A stretch of DNA of 38,650 nt from the NCBI GenBank assembly GCA_022828045.1, contig JAJEIW010000173.1, forward strand, positions 1 to 38,650. Reading direction: 5' to 3'. Under the pieces are notes generated by a model. The model was given only the letters and a program-made list of their open reading frames with translations. It ran no database searches and was not told where the DNA came from. Positions 1 through 8,507 of this stretch are shown here, piece after piece (position 1 is the stretch's first letter; the number at the start of each line of letters is the position of its first letter). The position numbers were made by a program, and so were the translations under genes. The DNA comes from Acidimicrobiia bacterium (lineage in GTDB: Bacteria > Actinomycetota > Acidimicrobiia > Acidimicrobiales > Poriferisodalaceae).

Positions 1-307
1 TACCTCTAGGCCATTGCGCCCCGGTTGGACGAACAGCTGGACAGCTGCAAGGGAGTTCGGAAACCCAGACGGCGCCGTCCACGTCTGCGGCACCCGGTCA
101 ATGAGGAACTCCTCCATGAGAGCGCTGAGCGTAGTTCCGCGACAGCGCTGCTTTCTTTGCCGTCGCGCTGCTCATGTAATGCCACAGCGCTTTGGGCCTG
201 TAGTGCGTCGCGTGGGCACCGGCTAGGCCAAGGCGGGAGCGAGTGGAGCGAATCAGGGAAGAAGCAACGAGCACCGCGATGACTGGCCGTCGATCCTCGG
301 TGAGCAC

Positions 308-380
308 TTCAGATATGCAGTGATCTATAAATACATGAAATTGCTAATAAATAGGTGTAAAAGATTTGTAATCATCTGAA
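308..380. other. AT-rich island bounded by a 7-nt inverted repeat (TTCAGAT / ATCTGAA)
   Basis: Very AT-rich stretch in otherwise GC-rich sequence; TTCAGAT at 308-314 and ATCTGAA at 374-380. Confidence 0.6.
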
Positions 381-428
381 TGCCTTCGGATGGGTGTTCT
401 TGTCACATGCTGTGGCTATGATGAACGT

Positions 429-2216
429 ATGTTCTCGCAGGTGCAGCAGGCGCTTGAATCTCTCAGCGCAGCCCTCGACGGCGTAGAGACGGCGCCGACC
501 GGCGAACTGCGCCGCGCGCTAGGTCTCGCCAAGTCGCTGCGCACCAAGGCCGAGCTGCTCGAGACTCGAGCGGCGTCGCTGGTTGCACAGCGCGAACGCC
601 ACGGCGACGGCGGCGCCGGGCTGCTGAGCCAAGTCGGCGGCCGGTCCCGGTCCGAGGCTGCCCGTAACGTGCGCGTTGCTGCGGAGTTGGCCGCGCTGCC
701 CGATGCGCGGTCGGCAGTCGCTGACGGCGAGATCAGCTTCGCGAACGCTGCGAAGCTGGCGCAGGCCGCACGCAAGACCAGCCCCGAGGCAGTCCAAGAC
801 GATGCCGACCTGGTCGAAATGGCCAAAGCACTGCCTGCAGACGAGTTCGCGCAGGCTGCCCAGCGCTGGACAATCCAGCACCAGAGCGTGTCCGACCTCG
901 AAGCACAGCATCGCCGCAACCGGCGCAATCGCAGCGTGCGGTTCTGGAACGGCGAAGACGGCACCGTGCAGATGCGCGGTGCGTTCGACGCCGAGATGGG
1001 CGCACGCATCCAGAGCCGTCTTCGGGCGGCGGCCGAACAGCTCCGACGCACCGACCGCCGCAAACTCCGCGACAGCACCCCTGCCGCGGGAGGCACCGCT
1101 GACCCAGGCGAATGCGGAGCTGCCGTCAACGGGACGACGCTTCCTGACACGCGGGTCGAAGCTGTTGTTCGGACACGTGATCAACGCATGGCCGACGCCC
1201 TCGACAGGCTGCTCGCCGGCATCCCATCGACCGCCGCGGCGCCAACAAGCGCTACCGCTGGCCCTGGCGCTGCGGCTGCCCCTGCTTCCGCCCCAACTGC
1301 TGACGCTGGTGTTGCCCCTGCGGCCGACGCTGGCGCTTCTGCGGCTCCCTCAGAGGGATGCACGTCGGCTCACCGCCCGTCCGCCACCGATCAACCTGCT
1401 CCGGAGTCCTTTGGGGTCCCGACATCGCTGGATCGCACGCCATCGGCGGACGATCTGATTGGCCTCGAGCACCGCCGCACGGTCACGGAGATCATCGTGC
1501 GAGCCGATCTCGACGCACTCCTGGGCAAGTCCGGCGGCATTGCCGAGATCGCCGGCTCAGGCCCCATCCCGCCGAGCACGCTGGCTCGGCTCCTGTGCGG
1601 CGCCGACTTATCGCTGGTCTTGTGCGGCGAAGATTTCACGCCGCTGTACGAGGCCGTCGCCAGCCGGGCGCCGACCGCAGCCCAGCGCCGAGCCCTGATC
1701 GCCCGCGACGGCGCATGCATCGGCTGCGGCGAACCCCCCGGCGACTGCGAGGCGCATCACATCATTCCGTGGAGGTGCGGCGGAAAGACACGCGTCGACA
1801 ACCTCGTGCTGGTGTGCTGGTCGTGCCACGACCTCATCCACGATCACAACTGGCGAGTGATCGTCCGCGACGGCCGGTTCCGGCTGGCCCCACCCGACCC
1901 GGCACATCCGCACAACCCAGCCCGATCACGCAAACCATCACGCAGATCGTCGACCAATGGCTCGATGCAGCCCGCACCGAGCGGCAGTCACGCTGGCGGC
2001 CGCATCCATGCGGGCCACGCAGCTGCTGGTTGCGATGCTGCAGACGGTGCTGTTGATGTCGGTGTTGCCGATGACCCTGCTGGCTACGAATCTGTCGGCT
2101 TCGAGGCGGCTGGTTGCGCTGCGCCGGTGCGAGATGTTGGGGGCGATGGCTCTCCAGCGGGCGACGATCGATCACTGCCAGAGGCTGAGCAACACGACCT
2201 GTTCACTGCCGCATGA
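429..2216 (+). CDS. DUF222 / HNH endonuclease domain protein (13E12 repeat family type)
   Basis: ORF 390..2216; ATG at 429 preferred. C-terminal HNH: CIGCGEPPGDCEAHHIIPWRCGGKTRVDNLVLVCWSCHDLIHDHNW; N-terminal DUF222-like region, Ala/Pro-rich linker. Confidence 0.85.
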   Translation: MFSQVQQALESLSAALDGVETAPTGELRRALGLAKSLRTKAELLETRAASLVAQRERHGDGGAGLLSQVGGRSRSEAARNVRVAAELAALPDARSAVADGEISFANAAKLAQAARKTSPEAVQDDADLVEMAKALPADEFAQAAQRWTIQHQSVSDLEAQHRRNRRNRSVRFWNGEDGTVQMRGAFDAEMGARIQSRLRAAAEQLRRTDRRKLRDSTPAAGGTADPGECGAAVNGTTLPDTRVEAVVRTRDQRMADALDRLLAGIPSTAAAPTSATAGPGAAAAPASAPTADAGVAPAADAGASAAPSEGCTSAHRPSATDQPAPESFGVPTSLDRTPSADDLIGLEHRRTVTEIIVRADLDALLGKSGGIAEIAGSGPIPPSTLARLLCGADLSLVLCGEDFTPLYEAVASRAPTAAQRRALIARDGACIGCGEPPGDCEAHHIIPWRCGGKTRVDNLVLVCWSCHDLIHDHNWRVIVRDGRFRLAPPDPAHPHNPARSRKPSRRSSTNGSMQPAPSGSHAGGRIHAGHAAAGCDAADGAVDVGVADDPAGYESVGFEAAGCAAPVRDVGGDGSPAGDDRSLPEAEQHDLFTAA

Positions 2217-2222
2217 CGTTTG

Positions 2223-2256
2223 CGGAGCGACGGTTGCGACGACCGCGATCGCTCCG
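2223..2256 (+). terminator. Possible terminator hairpin after the DUF222/HNH gene
   Basis: CGGAGCGA (2223-2230) / TCGCTCCG (2249-2256), 8-bp stem just after the stop at 2216; no T tract. Confidence 0.35.
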
Positions 2257-2301
2257 ATCAAACGGCTGCCGGAGGAGTCGGCACGGTCTGAACCTGAGTT
2301 C

Positions 2302-2883
2302 TCAGGCTTGGGGGTTGGAGGGGGAAGCCCCGCCTGCTGACAGATCGGTGCTGTTGGGACGCAACAGGATGGTGATGACCGGTGTGCCGTAGCGGCGCAC
2401 CCTCCACGTGTCCCACGGGTGATCGGGGCCGGGTTCGATCTCGCTGTCCGACTCGCACACGAGCACGTCGGCGTTCAGCGTTCCCAGCAGATCAGCCCAG
2501 CCGTCGAAGCCGTAGGGGGGATCCGCGAAGGCCAGATCCACCGGGTCGGGGTGCGTGGCCAGGTACGACTCGACGTCGCTGCGGCTGACTGCGGCTCGCT
2601 CGGTGAGCCCGAGTCCGGCCAGGTTCGCGTTGATGATGCGGCAGGCAGCGGGGTCGGAGTCGACGAATGTGGCGTGCGTCGCCCCCCGTGACAGCGCCTC
2701 GATGCCGAGAGCACCGGTGCCAGCGAACAGGTCAGTCACGGTGACGCCCTCGACAGCTTGCACGCTGGCGAGCATGTTGAAGATGGCTTCGCGGGCCCGG
2801 TCGGATGTCGGCCGGGTGGAATCTGAACCCGGCGCAGGCACCACTAGGCGGCGGCCGCCCAACGCCCCGCCGACGACACGCAT
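2302..2883 (-). CDS. rsmD: 16S rRNA (guanine(966)-N(2))-methyltransferase RsmD
   Basis: MRVVGGALGGRRLVVPAPGSDSTRPTSDRAREAIFNML..., DLFAGTGALGIEALSRGA, FADPPYG motif; ATG at 2883 on the - strand. Confidence 0.93.
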   Translation of the reverse strand: MRVVGGALGGRRLVVPAPGSDSTRPTSDRAREAIFNMLASVQAVEGVTVTDLFAGTGALGIEALSRGATHATFVDSDPAACRIINANLAGLGLTERAAVSRSDVESYLATHPDPVDLAFADPPYGFDGWADLLGTLNADVLVCESDSEIEPGPDHPWDTWRVRRYGTPVITILLRPNSTDLSAGGASPSNPQA

Positions 2884-2970
2884 GGCATCACCGTAGGCCG
2901 GAGGCCTGCGGGTGTGGCTGCAGGCGGGACGCCGACGGGTGTGACAGCGGGCGGGTGCCACACTGAGGGC

Positions 2971-3171
2971 GTGGACGATGTCGACGATGCGGCAGTGCCG
3001 GCAGAAATCATGTGCGTCGACTGCGGCGGGCGCTGCGGGCTGCTGAGCGTGCCCGAGCCCGACTGGGGGTTCCAGCCAGGAGACGTCGTCGCATACCGCT
3101 GTTCTGATTGCGGCGACCGCTGGGACCTCATCGTGCCCGACACCGAGATGGGGGGCTCGTCGGGCGATTGA
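2971..3171 (+). CDS. Small zinc-ribbon-like hypothetical protein
   Basis: GTG 2971; CVDCGGRC...YRCSDCGDRW, two Cys pairs; between rsmD and coaD. Confidence 0.6.
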   Translation: MDDVDDAAVPAEIMCVDCGGRCGLLSVPEPDWGFQPGDVVAYRCSDCGDRWDLIVPDTEMGGSSGD

Positions 3172-3248
3172 GGGTCCCTCGATTCGGGACTGCTGCGCGG
3201 TACCTTCGCCGGACACGGCTCGATCTGGAGGAACCGTTCTCGGTGGTC

Positions 3249-3734
3249 ATGGCGATGTATCCAGGCTCGTTCGATCCTGTGCACAACGGTCATCTCGATG
3301 TCATCTCGGCAGCCTCGCGGCTGTTCGACTCCGTGGTCGTCGCGGCGATGCGCAACCCGGCCAAGTCCACGCCGCTGTTCTCCGACGATGAGCGCGTCAC
3401 GATGATCGCTGAATCGACTGGCCATCTTGGCAACGTGTCGGTGGTGCAGTTCGGAGAACTCGTGGTCGACCTCGCCGACCGGCTCGGCGCCGATGTCATC
3501 GTGAAGGGCCTGCGGAGCCAGAGCGACTTCGAATCGGAGCTGCGCATGGCGCACATGAACCACTCGGTCACCGGTGTCGAAACCGTCTTCGTGCCGCCTC
3601 GCACCGAGCACCTCTTCATCGCGTCCAACTACATCCGCGAGATCACCAAGTTCGGCGGCGACTGCTCCCACCTGGTTCCGTCCCCGGTAGCCGAACGGCT
3701 CCGGCAACGAGCAGCGCAGGAGGCTGCCTCGTGA
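3249..3734 (+). CDS. coaD: Pantetheine-phosphate adenylyltransferase
   Basis: MAMYPGSFDPVHNGHLDVI...IVKGLRSQSDFESELRMAHMN...ITKFGGD; start uncertain (GTG 3243, ATG 3249 or 3255). Confidence 0.95.
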   Translation: MAMYPGSFDPVHNGHLDVISAASRLFDSVVVAAMRNPAKSTPLFSDDERVTMIAESTGHLGNVSVVQFGELVVDLADRLGADVIVKGLRSQSDFESELRMAHMNHSVTGVETVFVPPRTEHLFIASNYIREITKFGGDCSHLVPSPVAERLRQRAAQEAAS

Positions 3735-4477
3735 GCACGTCGGAGGGGGGCGTCGACGCCCCGCCGCAGCCATATGCGCATCCAGGCGTCGCTCCTGCGG
3801 CGCCCCCAATGGACACCCACGGCGCTCCCACCGAAGAAACGGCCGCGTCGCCGGAGTCGCGCCATCCGGGCACCTTGGCGCCGCGACGCCCGTCGGTCAC
3901 CGCCGAGCAGTTCATCCGCGAAGCCATGGGGATTATCGACGCAGCGAGGCCGATGCCGCTGTCGACCTCGGTCATGATCAATCGCGACGAGGTGATGACG
4001 CTGCTCGAATCAGCGCTGGCGGCAGTGCCCGACGAGACGCGCCAGGCTCGATGGCTGTTGCGCGAGCGCGACGAAGTGCTGGCCCAGGCGCGAGTCGACG
4101 CCAACATGGTCATCGACGAGGCGCGCAGCCGCGTGGCCCAGATGGTGCAGCGCACCGAGGTCGTGCGCAGCGCTGAGCGGCGCGCCCGCCAGCTGCTCGA
4201 CGATGCACAGATCCAGTCACGACGACGCCGCCACGAAGTCGACGAGTACTGCGAGCGACATCTCGCTCAGTTCGCAGGCGCGGTTGACCAGATCCAGATC
4301 GCCGTGCAGGCGGCGCGGCGCAAGCTCGGCAAGCGGGTTGCCACGCCGCTAGCGCCAGCCGCGCCGGGCACACCACCCGCCGTGACTGGAGAAGCTGAGA
4401 TCGACACCGGCGACCCGCAGACGGCCCGCAGCGGCCCCGACACCGACCCGGTGGTGTTCGACCAGGATCAGGCGTGA
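3731..4477 (+). CDS. DivIVA/SepIVA-like coiled-coil protein
   Basis: GTG start overlapping the coaD stop; central charged coiled-coil LLRERDEVLAQARVDANMVIDEARSRVAQM; position next to DUF177-rnc-fpg-smc-ftsY resembles the mycobacterial sepIVA locus. Confidence 0.6.
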   Translation: MSTSEGGVDAPPQPYAHPGVAPAAPPMDTHGAPTEETAASPESRHPGTLAPRRPSVTAEQFIREAMGIIDAARPMPLSTSVMINRDEVMTLLESALAAVPDETRQARWLLRERDEVLAQARVDANMVIDEARSRVAQMVQRTEVVRSAERRARQLLDDAQIQSRRRRHEVDEYCERHLAQFAGAVDQIQIAVQAARRKLGKRVATPLAPAAPGTPPAVTGEAEIDTGDPQTARSGPDTDPVVFDQDQA

Positions 4478-4482
4478 GTCCA

Positions 4483-4561
4483 AGAGGCTGAGCCCCGGCC
4501 CGAGCGGCCCGTGAGCGCAGCGAACAAGAGCGGGAAAGAACTGGTGCAACACGGGAAGACT
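4483..4561 (+). repeat. Dispersed repeat, copy A
   Basis: 4483-4526 is identical to the reverse complement of 17532-17575 (44 nt); the downstream part resembles the copy at about 17424-17508. Confidence 0.8.
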
Positions 4562-5134
4562 GACCCGAGCGCGGCGCATGAGAGGTGCCCGGAGCGGTCC
4601 CTGTCCGTGCCGCTGAGACTGCTCGGACGCGGCCCGATCACCTGGTCGACGACAGTTCGGGCGGCGGACCTCGCAGAACCCGACGACAGCACCGAGCTGC
4701 GCATCGCAGATGTGGAAGTGCCCCGCGACAGCAAGGTCGACGTCGAGCTGACGCTGGAACTCATCAGCGGCGGACTGAGCGCCGCTGGCCGCATCGCTGC
4801 TGCGTGGCAGGGACCGTGTGCGCGTTGCTGGATGCCCGTGGAGGGCGAAGCGTGTGCGAACGTCTGCGAGGTGTTCGCTGCTGTGCCACGCGAAGGCGAG
4901 CAGTACCGGCTTCACCCCGAACACGCCGATCTCGCACCGATGGTGCGTGAGGCGATCCTGCTGGAACTGCCGATCGAGGCCATCGCGTGCCCCCATCCCG
5001 ATCCGTGCCCCAACCGCCCGCCGGGTCTCGATCGGGCACCCGATGAACCCGCACACGACGACCCGGCCGGACAGACAGACCCGCGCTGGGCACCGCTGGA
5101 GGCCCTGCGCCGGGGCCAGGCCGAGTCGCCATGA
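4511..5134 (+). CDS. YceD family / DUF177 domain protein
   Basis: GPCARCWMPVEGEACANVCEVF..., position upstream of rpmF; N-terminal ~17 aa lies in the repeat, alternative GTG 4607. Confidence 0.8.
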   Translation: MSAANKSGKELVQHGKTDPSAAHERCPERSLSVPLRLLGRGPITWSTTVRAADLAEPDDSTELRIADVEVPRDSKVDVELTLELISGGLSAAGRIAAAWQGPCARCWMPVEGEACANVCEVFAAVPREGEQYRLHPEHADLAPMVREAILLELPIEAIACPHPDPCPNRPPGLDRAPDEPAHDDPAGQTDPRWAPLEALRRGQAESP

Positions 5135-5203
5135 GGACTTTCAGGCGAGTCAGCTTCGGGGCATGGATGGATAGGCTGCATGGTCCGCTCGAGGAGTCCA
5201 GCC

Positions 5204-5383
5204 GTGGCAGTCCCCAAGAAGAAGACGTCCAAGAGCAAGACGCGTTCGCGTCGTGCAGCGGCATGGCGTCTCAACGAGGCGCCGCGAAGCGTCTGTCCAC
5301 GCTGTGGCGCCGCGAAACTGCCTCATCGGGTGTGCGGGCAGTGCGGCTGGTACGGCGGTCGTCAAGCCCTCGATATCGCCTGA
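5204..5383 (+). CDS. rpmF: 50S ribosomal protein L32
   Basis: (V)AVPKKKTSKSKTRSRRAAAW...CPRCGAAKLPHRVCGQCGWYGGRQ; GTG start. Confidence 0.95.
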   Translation: MAVPKKKTSKSKTRSRRAAAWRLNEAPRSVCPRCGAAKLPHRVCGQCGWYGGRQALDIA

Positions 5384-5432
5384 GCCAGAATCGTGTGACA
5401 TCGTGCCGGATGGCGTGGACGGGCCCGGGCTC

Positions 5433-6410
5433 ATGACGCAGTCGGTCGCCGTCGACGCCATGGGTGGCGACCATGCGCCCGACGCAGTCGTGCAGGGTGC
5501 CCTCGACGCAGCCGCCGACGGACTCAAGGTCGTACTCGTGGGGCGTCGTGACGCCATCGTCGCTGCTGGCGGGGGATCGCTCGACATCATCGATGCATCC
5601 GAGGTCATCGAGATGTCCGAGGAGCCGAGCCGTGCCGTGCGGACCAAGAAGGACTCTTCGATCAGCCGTGCTGTGAACGCCGTGCGCGACGGCGAGGCCT
5701 CAGCGGTCGTGAGCGCCGGCAATACCGGTGCCGTGGCGGCAGCGGCACTGCTGAGGCTCAAGCGCTTGCCCGGCGTCGCCCGCCCGGCCATAGCGACGGC
5801 GTTTCCGGTACCCGGTAGCCGCACGGCCCGCGTCCTGCTCGACTCGGGCGCGATGGCCGACTGCGACGCCCAATGGCTGCACCAGTTCGCCCGTCTCGGC
5901 TCGGCCTACAGCCGCATCCGCTTCGGTGTGGCGGCGCCCAGCGTCGGCTTGCTCTCGATCGGCGAGGAGCCCGAAAAGGGCAACCTGCTCGTCAAGGAGA
6001 CCCACAAGCTGCTGGCGGCCGACGATGAGATCGATTTCTATGGCAACGTCGAAGGCGGCGATCTCCTCGACGGCCCCGTTGATGTCGTGGTCACCGACGG
6101 GTTCACCGGCAACGTGCTGCTGAAGTCGCTGGAAGGCACGGCGTCGTTCTTCGTGCGTCTGATTCTCGAGCGTCTCGCCGAGGGCGGGGAGGCGGGTGCG
6201 GACGCACTTCGGCTGCTCGCACCGTTGGCCGAAGAGATGAGCGCCGACAATGTCGGGGGAGCGATGCTGCTGGGCGTGCGGGGCGTCTGCGTGATCGCGC
6301 ACGGCTCGTCGAGCCCGAAGGCCATCACCAGCGCCATCAGAGTCGCACACCGCATGGTCGAGGCCGACTTGCTGGGCGAGCTGGCGGCGGTCAGCCTTCC
6401 AGCATCTTGA
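5433..6410 (+). CDS. plsX: Phosphate acyltransferase PlsX
   Basis: MTQSVAVDAMGGDHAPDAVVQGAL...SAGNTGAVAAAALL...DGFTGNVLLKSLEG. Confidence 0.95.
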   Translation: MTQSVAVDAMGGDHAPDAVVQGALDAAADGLKVVLVGRRDAIVAAGGGSLDIIDASEVIEMSEEPSRAVRTKKDSSISRAVNAVRDGEASAVVSAGNTGAVAAAALLRLKRLPGVARPAIATAFPVPGSRTARVLLDSGAMADCDAQWLHQFARLGSAYSRIRFGVAAPSVGLLSIGEEPEKGNLLVKETHKLLAADDEIDFYGNVEGGDLLDGPVDVVVTDGFTGNVLLKSLEGTASFFVRLILERLAEGGEAGADALRLLAPLAEEMSADNVGGAMLLGVRGVCVIAHGSSSPKAITSAIRVAHRMVEADLLGELAAVSLPAS

Positions 6411-6534
6411 AGGCTGACGGTAGGCTCACCCGCGCATCTGCAGCACGGATGCGCAAGATCCATCCGTCGTCCCACAGCGGTGCCGACAACAGTGGTACCG
6501 CAGCGCCCGAACGCCGAAGACGGCAGGAGTTCTC

Positions 6535-6825
6535 ATGCCCGCTGAAACCCATGTGCGCCAGAATCCCCCCGAACGCGACGAAGTCTTCGACCTCATCTGC
6601 AACCAGCTCGCCGACATCTTGGAGTTGGAGCCGTCGCAGGTGGCCGAGTCGTCGTCGTTCGTCGACGACCTCGGCGCCGACTCGCTGGCGCTGATCGAGC
6701 TGGTGGAGGCGCTCGAGGAAGAGCTCTCGGACCGCACGGTGGGCTTTCGGATCGAGGACGAGGATCTCGAAGATCTCAAGACTGTGCGCGATGCCATCGA
6801 CTATGTGATGGAACGCGTCGGCTGA
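6535..6825 (+). CDS. acpP: Acyl carrier protein
   Basis: DDLGADSLALIELVEALEEEL phosphopantetheine attachment motif. Confidence 0.95.
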   Translation: MPAETHVRQNPPERDEVFDLICNQLADILELEPSQVAESSSFVDDLGADSLALIELVEALEEELSDRTVGFRIEDEDLEDLKTVRDAIDYVMERVG

Positions 6826-6826
6826 C

Positions 6827-7594
6827 GTGGAGACAGTCGCCGCTGAACGCGCCGAGCTCCGCTGCCTCGAAGAGCGGGTCGGGCATCGCTTCGCCGATCC
6901 GGCACTGCTGATTGAGGCGCTCTCCCATCGAAGCTGGTGCAACGAGCACAACAGCTCGGCCGCGAACGACGACGTCGCTGTGTCCAACGAACGCTTGGAA
7001 TTCCTGGGCGATGCCGTGCTCGGGCTCTGCGTCAGCGAGCATGCCACTGTCCACTGGCCCCATCTCGGCCCTGGCGACCTCAGCGCGGTGCGGTCGGCGG
7101 TGGTGAGCGCTGGCGCCTTGGCCGCCGCGGCCCGCGAGTGCGACCTGGGGTCAGCCCTGCTGCTTGGCCGGGGCGAGGCGGCGACCGGGGGAGCTGACCG
7201 GGATTCGATCCTCGCCGACGCGCTCGAAGCGGTGCTGGCCGCGGTGTATCTCGACGGGGGCATCGACGCATCCCGCGACGTTGTCGGACACCTGCTGGGG
7301 CCGCGCATTGCCGCTGCGGCTGCCGCGCCCGGCGCTCGTGAGGCGAAGAACCGGTTCCAAGAATTGGTCGCTCGACGATTCGGCGCCGAGCCCACCTACG
7401 TCGTGGTGGGTTCTGGACCTGCGCACAGGCGGAGTTTCGTGGCCGAGGCCCGTGCCGGAGACGAGATCTGGGGCCGGGGCGAGGGTCCCACGAAGCGAGC
7501 CGCGGAGCGCCAAGCGGCCGCAGCCGCGTGTGTGCGGTTTGCCAAGGACTGCAATGACCGATCGACCGTTGCGAAGGAGCCCACTCATGGCTGA
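6827..7594 (+). CDS. rnc: Ribonuclease III
   Basis: NERLEFLGDAVLGL and DALEAVLAAVYLDGG motifs plus C-terminal dsRBD; GTG start. Confidence 0.95.
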   Translation: METVAAERAELRCLEERVGHRFADPALLIEALSHRSWCNEHNSSAANDDVAVSNERLEFLGDAVLGLCVSEHATVHWPHLGPGDLSAVRSAVVSAGALAAAARECDLGSALLLGRGEAATGGADRDSILADALEAVLAAVYLDGGIDASRDVVGHLLGPRIAAAAAAPGAREAKNRFQELVARRFGAEPTYVVVGSGPAHRRSFVAEARAGDEIWGRGEGPTKRAAERQAAAAACVRFAKDCNDRSTVAKEPTHG

Positions 7595-8417
7595 ATTGCC
7601 TGAGATCGAGATTGCCAAGCGCGATCTGGACAAGGAGGTCTCGAACCGCAAGTTCAAGTCAGTCGACGTCCCCGGCACCAAGCGGGCACTGCCGGCGATG
7701 CGCTCCAAGCAGCAGTTTGCCGACCTGCTTGTGGGCAAGAAGATCGATTCGGTGTCCCGCGAGGGCTCGCTGATCCACTTCATGCTCGACACCGATGAGA
7801 TCATGGTCGCGCGCCTCGGCGAGACCGGTTCGTTCCGGCGGGCGACCTCGAGAACCCCGGTTGAGCCCGAGACCAAAGTGATCATGACGTTCACCAAGGG
7901 AGGTCAGCTTCGCCTGCTCGACTCCGGTGATGAGGCAACATTGCGAGTCGTCACATGGGCCCGCTACCAGAAGCTCTACCCGGACCGCGACGATCTCGGG
8001 TTCGACCCGGTCGACATGCCGATGCCATGGACCGACTTCGCGCTCATGCTGCGAGGCCGTACCGACACCGTGCGAGATCTCCTGCTCGATCCCACGTTCG
8101 TCGTGGGCCTCGGGCCGATGTACTCCGATGAGGTGCTGCATGCGGCCCGATTGGGACATGCGCGGGTCGCCAGCGCGCTCAACACCCAGGAGGTCCGACG
8201 GCTCTACCGAGCCATCGTCGAGACCGTTCACAACTCGATCAAGTATCGGGGTGCCTCAGTCGGCGGGCACCTCGACATCTTCGGCAAGGCGGGCGGTTTC
8301 GATACCTACCTCGAGGTCTTCGGGCGCGCGGGCGAGCGGTGCCGCAACGGCAGGGGCGATGTGCTCACCGCCGTGATCCGGGGCGTGACCCACCACTACT
8401 GCAACTATCAGGTGTAG
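7587..8417 (+). CDS. Divergent Fpg/Nei (MutM-like) family protein, probably altered in catalysis
   Basis: MAELPEIEIAKRDL...; DPTFVVGLGPMYSDEVLHAARL; RLYRAIVETVHNSIKYRG; Fpg fold signature but Pro2->Ala and degenerate zinc finger. Confidence 0.85.
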   Translation: MAELPEIEIAKRDLDKEVSNRKFKSVDVPGTKRALPAMRSKQQFADLLVGKKIDSVSREGSLIHFMLDTDEIMVARLGETGSFRRATSRTPVEPETKVIMTFTKGGQLRLLDSGDEATLRVVTWARYQKLYPDRDDLGFDPVDMPMPWTDFALMLRGRTDTVRDLLLDPTFVVGLGPMYSDEVLHAARLGHARVASALNTQEVRRLYRAIVETVHNSIKYRGASVGGHLDIFGKAGGFDTYLEVFGRAGERCRNGRGDVLTAVIRGVTHHYCNYQV

Positions 8418-8507
8418 GCCTCCCCGCCCGCGCCTCGAGTCTTTGCCAAACTCGACGCGCTGGCCCCTGCCCCGATTGATCTGAACTAGCTGATCTGAAC
8501 TGGCCCT

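Noticed and set aside
234-268. GCGGGAGCGAGTGGAGCGAATCAGGGAAGAAGCAACGAG as another copy of the dispersed repeat
   Set aside because: Only loose similarity to GAGCGCAGCGAACAAGAGCGGGAAAGAAC; too weak to call without a genome-wide profile.
14-307. Short overlapping ORFs at the left edge (14..226, 25..282, 98..307)
   Set aside because: No recognisable protein features and mutually overlapping; no coding call supported.
429-2216. HNH protein as part of a defence system or homing element
   Set aside because: DUF222/HNH (13E12-type) proteins are common orphan genes in Actinobacteria; no partner genes or interrupted host gene visible.
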